NCBI GenBank assembly: GCA_033032865.1
Contig: JAWHQI010000065.1
Location: 8,802,001 to 8,866,000, forward strand
Direction: 5' to 3'
Length of the DNA: 64,000 nt
Origin: Dactylorhiza incarnata
Taxonomy: Eukaryota; Streptophyta; Magnoliopsida; Asparagales; Orchidaceae
Below, piece by piece: positions 59,496 to 64,000 of this stretch (within the stretch, counting starts at the first letter, position 1; each line of letters opens with the position of its first letter). The notes beneath the pieces are model-generated. The model was given only the letters and a program-made list of their open reading frames with translations. It did no database searches and had not been told where the DNA came from. The translations under genes and the position numbers were made by a program.

Positions 59496-59764
59496 TGATA
59501 AAAGCTCACTATTGATTCAATGAATTGATACCAGTCACGATAAAATATATTGAGGTATGCTCGATATCTACCCTTGAGGGCATGATCCTTCTTAGAGTTC
59601 TTCTCTTCTAAGAAAGCCTAAAACAAGACAGCAATTTAAGATTCCTAAAAAACTCACTACCACTCCTTAGATAGGAGGGAGTGATGTGTACGTAATTACA
59701 GAAATGCCCTAAAGCTACATAAATAGGGGATGCGTGGATAACCCGAGAAGTCGTCTTCATATCA
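59496..59764 (-). repeat. 5' LTR of the nested small gypsy element
   Basis: 269 bp, TGATAAAAGC to CATATCA, followed by the TSD TATTT. The sequence expected to be the PBS (CTGGTTTGGCCC on the minus strand) is not initiator-Met-like. Confidence 0.88.
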
Positions 59765-59899
59765 TATTTGCTCGAGGAGACGACTCCTATATGACATCAT
59801 CAGATATATGTGACAATCTCAGTTTCATTTCCATCCAACTGGTGATGGGGTAAAGATGATCTCACACAAGTGTCCTTTCGCTGCTATCCCAGTATGCTC

Positions 59900-60290
59900 G
59901 TGCCGGACCCAATAGTCTATGTTTCACAAATCTGGCACGATACTCACAGAATAGCTCAAATTGATCTAGATAATCTCATTTTCACGCGCCAATAACTAAA
60001 GGACATGAGACTCAACAAACCATCAAATGGTGGGACAACCCTTTGAAACCTATACTCAAGACTTTCCTCAAAACGATGATCATCGTAGTAGCCGTTCCTA
60101 TCATAATCGAGTCGTGTTGAAGGGTCAACACGATCTCTATGCGTGAAGGGTCGGGGATGAGGATAATCATCATAATAGTATGTAGAATTCCTAGAAAAAC
60201 TCTATGCAGTCGAGTATAGACAAACTAGGGTTCCTCAAATAGAGGAGAGAGATGACGACAATACCTAGCCATAAATGAACCTATACACTA
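59900..60290 (-). pseudogene. Gag start of element C
   Basis: Downstream of the PBS, minus-strand frames contain MARYCRHLSPLFEE and RDRVDPSTRLDYDRNGYYDD followed by FQRVVPPFDG, resembling the region before the Gag domain of plant gypsy elements. Frame shifts and stops abound. Confidence 0.45.
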
Positions 60291-60331
60291 TGCTACTGGG
60301 TATCAAAATAAAGCCCGAACTTGGGGCTCAG

Positions 60332-60343
60332 ATACCAACTAGT
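60332..60343 (-). promoter_or_regulatory. PBS of element C
   Basis: TTGGTATCTGAGC on the minus strand, close to the right LTR copy; one mismatch from the usual initiator-Met PBS. Confidence 0.65.
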
Positions 60344-61914
60344 GCAGCACGAGATTGACAGTGTAGTGCAACTTTATACCGCAACCCTAGTGTCAGGTAA
60401 TTTTAATGAAACCTAGAATGACAAATGCACAAATGAGTTGATCTGGCTAATTTGTAGTAAATATCAGACACTTGCATAAAACTATGCAATTAGTGAAGAC
60501 ATTTGCAAATTAATTCTAAAAGTATTATATTCGATTCTCCTTCGAATGAAGTGTCGTTAATTAAATGTGCTATTAGAATAGGCTCGACAAGTCAAGATTA
60601 CTCACAGAAACAAAGTACAATGAACATTTATAATCATACAATGCAGTCTATTACCATACATCAATGATGCATGAAAAAACATGAACTAAGAACTCACATG
60701 TTTGGGGGCGTAGGTTGTGGAGAGGATGATCAGGTGGCGGTAACTGTCTGGAAGTGCATAAGGTGGTGGTGAATGAATGAGTGGGCTGAGAGGGTGGAGA
60801 AGTGGTTGTTGTCTTGTAGATATGGTTGTTGGTGGCTGTAGGAGGGCCTGATGGGGTGGGTCTGGTGCTGGACGGGGATGTAAAATGCTGGTTGTTGCTG
60901 TGGATGGGAGTGGGAATGAGCTCTGGCAGGTAAGGCAGCTTGTAGCTGTTGGGCGGATGGGCTGGGCAGTTCCTTGGAAGGAGAAACAAGAGTGGTGTGA
61001 CCTGGGAAGGCTGCCGGTGTGCTGGAATGTAATAAATTAGCAGCTGGAAGGGAGTGGAGGAGGGTAGACGGTCGCTGTTTGGTGGACGGAAGGAGGTGGG
61101 ATCAGTGAGAAGGCTGGATGGGTACATGGGAAGTGGTGTGACCTGGGAAGGCTGCCGGTGTGCTGGAATGTAATAAATTAGCAGCTGGAAGGGAGTGGAG
61201 GAGGGCAGACGGTTGCTGTTTGGTCGCCGGAAGGAGGTGGGTTCAGTGATAAAGCTGGATGGGTCGACTTCTGTTTAGGAGGGTTGGAATGAGTGGTAGG
61301 GTTGCTGGAGAGTTCAGCTAGTGCTGAAAATAGCCAAGGGGAGGGGTTGGAGTGGGAATGAGCTCTGGCAGGTAAGACAGCTTGTAGCTGTTGGGCGGAT
61401 GGGCTGGGCAGTTCCTTGGAAGGAGAAACAAGAGTGGTGTGACCTGGGAAGGCTGCTGCTGGAATGTAATATATTAGCAGATGGAAGGGAGTAGAGGAGG
61501 GTAGACGGTTGCTGTTTGGCGGCCGGAAGGAGGTGGGATCAGTGAGAAGGCTGGATGGGTACATGGGAAGTGGACGACAGCTGTTTAGGAGGGTTGGAAT
61601 GGGTGGTAGGGTTCCTGGAGAGTTCAACTAGTGCTGGAAGTAGCCAAGGGGAGGGGCGAAGAATTGGATTAGGGCTGGAAAAAGGGTCCGCAGCACTAGG
61701 AAAATAAGAAAAAAAGGGAAGATGATCCCTAGGAGTCGGCACTTAGGGTTCGTGGCATCGACACCGCGGATGATCGCTGGATTTTGGCAAATTCATCCAT
61801 AATCTTTCAAACCCCTCAAACATCCCCATAATACTTGTATTTATTTATAAAAAAATACAACTAGAGCAGCTATTTTGAATGGTAAGATTGCATGTTCATA
61901 ATAGTTGTCCGATC

Positions 61915-62918
61915 CAACCTTTTAAAAACCGGACCGGCCGGTTCAACCGGTCGGACCGCTGACCGGACTCCCGGCCGGTCCGGTCAAGGTCCTAGACCCG
62001 CTCCTGCAAAGAACCGCCCAAGAACCGGAAAACCGGGCGGGCGGGGCGGTCAACCGGGAACCGGTAGCGGTTTTTGGTAACCGGGCGGGTCATTGGGCCC
62101 GCCATTTTAATCTCCAAAAACTGCTTTCGGTGGGATTTGAACTCTAACCCTCTCTATATTTACTTCAGATGGTAACCATTGAGGCAATTGTAAATTGTTG
62201 TCTATAACTGAAATATATTTTATACATATACGAACTTAAATAAATATTAAAATAAATGGGAAAATAATTGACAATTATATATAATACATATATATGTATT
62301 ATAAATATAAAATTTAATTTTATTGTGATATGTACGCAGTGAAATATTAGTATAATATATATCATATTTATTTATGAGTATATTATAATTATATATATGA
62401 TTTTAATTCTATTTTAGTTTTAAATTTTGATACAATATTAATTATTTTTATTTACCTAATATGTGTGAGTTGTGCAAGACCAATGCTCTTGATGCTGAAT
62501 GAAGGAAGCATGGTTATGTGCACATAAATCAAAATGGATTCTTGAGTCTGCCCTCTCTGATGTCTTTGGCTTTGATTTGAGGGCATGATTCCGCAGCAAA
62601 CGTGACGGTATAGGGGGCCACTATTTCAGTGGTAATCTGTGAGCAGACACTTTGTGCATCTATTGTCAAAGGTTCGGTCTTTCTCCTCTGAGAGAAGCCA
62701 CTTTGGGCATAGGGCCAAAGGTTAGGTCTGTTTCCAATCTTCCCCCGCCCATACCCCCAATGATTGGGGACTATATGGGTTCTGTTGTTGTTGTTGTTGT
62801 TGTTGTACCTAATATGTGTGAGTGTGTATATATATAATGGTTCGACCCCGGTTAAACCGGTTCAACCTTGAATCTTTCCCTCCGCCGGTACGATCCCTGG
62901 TCCAGTTTAAAAACCTTG
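61915..62918. mobile_element. Non-autonomous hAT element in the element C LTR
   Basis: The 8-bp TSD GTCCGATC (61907-61914 and 62919-62926) and TIRs CAACCTTTTAAAAACCGGACC / CAAGGTTTTTAAACTGGACC define it. Subterminal GGCCGGTTCAACCGG-type words are typical of this plant hAT MITE group. No transposase frame is present; the middle is AT-rich plus a SINE. Confidence 0.92.
62471..62806 (+). mobile_element. SINE with (TTG)n tail, nested in the hAT element
   Basis: A 17-bp direct repeat, ACCTAATATGTGTGAGT, flanks it (62454-62470 and 62807-62823). The 3' end is GTTCTGTTGTTGTTGTTG..., as in several plant SINE families. A GGTTCGGTCTT word near 62671 could be a weak B box; the A box is unclear, so the 5' end may be truncated. 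Confidence 0.85.
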
Positions 62919-63083
62919 GTCCGATCTCTCAAAATGAAATAACAAAAATAAAATAAAAATATGCTCCAAACGCAACTACGGACTCCAATCGTCCATCTAG
63001 ATGTGTTAAATATGGAAGGTAGCAATAATGTCGTGAATCAATCTCGAATCTCATACTCCAATGCATCAGGATAGTCCCCATCA

Positions 63084-63376
63084 AGTGCCATAAGTAGGAT
63101 TAGTATAAATTAGAAGTATGAGGGCTGGTTTGAGATGTAGATTTTGGAAATCTTTCTTCCCAGAATCCAACATTCTCTCGTGGTGCCGACTCCTATCTAT
63201 TATGCTTTATGTTCTCCTTGTTTTTCCGTGGTATTTGCCCTTTTTTTTGCCATAAACAACAACCGATCATCTCCTCCCTTCCACTTCCTAGCCCTAAAAC
63301 TCCAACCTCCCCTACCCTGACCACCGACCCTCCCCCCTACAAACATCCACTATCAACCCTAATCCTCCTCTCCCGG
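63084..63376. other. Unassigned spacer
   Basis: No motif beyond C/T-rich tracts near 63270-63370. Confidence 0.4.
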
Positions 63377-64000
63377 TATAACGAACCAACCATCACAATA
63401 TCGGAAATATTGTTCGCTTTAGTTTATCCCAACTCATACCGAGCTTAACCGCATGATTTTGCTCTTTTTCCATAGGTAGCCTACGAGCACTTCTCAGCAA
63501 TTTACCCATCTCGGGATTACTCCCACCCGAGCACGCTTAACTTGGAATTTCCAACACAATTCCACTGGTTGCATCTAATATTTGAGTTATCGAATTATTA
63601 CTTAAGCTCAACAACTTTTCCTCCAATTCCGATGTGAGATTTGACTCATTTTATGCACCACCTTTCACCTAGAAGCCTGCCATCGTAGAAGCGTGCTAGG
63701 AGCTGCTTTGCCTGACCTTCACTGTCCCAAAGCACTCTTCGCTCTCATTGGACCGCCATCATCGAATTCATAATGCTATAGGCCCACCAAATTCCACATG
63801 GTTCGTCACCAAATCACAAATCGTACTATAAGAGGTCTGACTCTGATACCATGTGTGACGACTCACAATATCCAAAATATTGTCTGCATTGGTTTATCTT
63901 ATCCCATACTAAGCTAAACCACGTTATTTTGCCTTTTTCTATTGTTGTCCTACGAGCGTTTCCTAGGAGGTCACCCGTCCCAGGACTACTCCCATCGGAG
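63377..64000 (-). mobile_element. Cassandra TRIM, cut by the window end
   Basis: The left LTR (63377 to about 63780) has the 5S-like block at about 63476-63550. A short interior ends in the PBS TGGTATCAGAG (minus strand, 63841-63851). The right LTR starts TGTGACGACTC at 63854 and its 5S-like block runs off the window. Same orientation as the other two Cassandra copies. Confidence 0.87.

Larger units (their letters stand above)
58261..59764 (-). mobile_element. Small gag-only gypsy element nested in element C
   Basis: Two 269-bp LTRs (58261-58529 and 59496-59764) start TGATA and end TATCA. TSD TATTT lies at 58256-58260 and 59765-59769. A purine tract (GGAGGGGATTGT on the minus strand) adjoins the left LTR. 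The interior of under 1 kb encodes only broken minus-strand gag-like pieces, including LRRKGNCFLF and SYSPTYKCP, a decayed CCHC region. It is non-autonomous. Confidence 0.85.
55309..63083 (-). mobile_element. Ty3/gypsy-type element C with two long LTRs and three later insertions
   Basis: The LTR copies 55309-56682 and 60343-63083 share their left ends (...TAATGAAACCTAGAATGAC), G-rich middles, GGAGTCGGCAC blocks and right ends (...CTCCAATGCGTCGGGAT or close). The PBS on the minus strand lies just left of the right copy. The interior contains gag-like debris and a nested gypsy element. No RT or integrase is readable. No TSD was found at the assumed ends, so the borders are approximate. Confidence 0.65.
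60343..63083 (-). repeat. 5' LTR of element C, interrupted by a hAT element
   Basis: It resumes after the hAT insertion (62919 onward) with the same order as 56490-56682. The G-rich part (60700-61680) has an internal partial triplication: the block with GGCTGGATGGGTACATGGGAAG and the block with GTGACCTGGGAAGGCTG recur two or three times. Confidence 0.65.

Overview
The window is nuclear DNA of a flowering plant with a transposon-rich genome, probably a eudicot; the species cannot be read from it. Evidence: Ty3/gypsy and Ty1/copia LTR elements primed by initiator-tRNA-Met, three Cassandra elements carrying 5S-like sequence, hAT and Mutator-type DNA transposons, a SINE with a TTG tail, and spliced exons of a plant ankyrin/ILK-type protein kinase. 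There is no CRISPR array, operon or prokaryotic feature.

The only host gene recognised is a plus-strand kinase gene. Six consecutive exons (18193-18272, 18473-18535, 18654-18772, 23483-23568, 46248-46369, 46526-46637) join in phase with canonical GT/AG borders and encode 194 uninterrupted codons of the C-terminal kinase domain. Two of its introns are swollen by transposons to about 4.7 kb and 22.7 kb. The exons before and after are not visible, so further large introns probably flank the window's part of the gene.

Layout. 1-7735: Tekay/Del-like chromovirus (5' LTR cut by the window edge) whose gag holds three intron-like inserts. 7736-14400: minus-strand gag-only gypsy-type elements with an 82-bp tandem array and a GGGGAGATCGCCCA array. 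15687-16546: Cassandra. 18193-46637: kinase gene. Its 4.7-kb intron holds a decayed copia element. Its 22.7-kb intron holds a Pack-MULE-like element with PPR fragments (23680-25045), a decayed Cassandra, a MITE, a pol-less SIRE-like element (29400-37445, TSD GCTCC), and a short-LTR copia element (39236-44225, TSD ATGTA). 46860-54966: Reina-like gypsy remnant split inside gag by a second SIRE-like element (47114-53555). 55309-63083: minus-strand gypsy element with a small gag-only gypsy element inside it (58261-59764, TSD TATTT) and, in one LTR, a hAT element (61915-62918, TSD GTCCGATC) that itself contains a SINE (62471-62806, 17-bp TSD). 63377-64000: a third Cassandra.

Almost every transposon reading frame is broken. 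The notable signals are the kinase frame preserved across very large introns, the frame-restoring intron-like inserts in the chromovirus gag, the gene-capturing TIR element, the pol-less SIRE derivatives with CG-rich dyad arrays, and insertion histories that can be read directly from target-site duplications.
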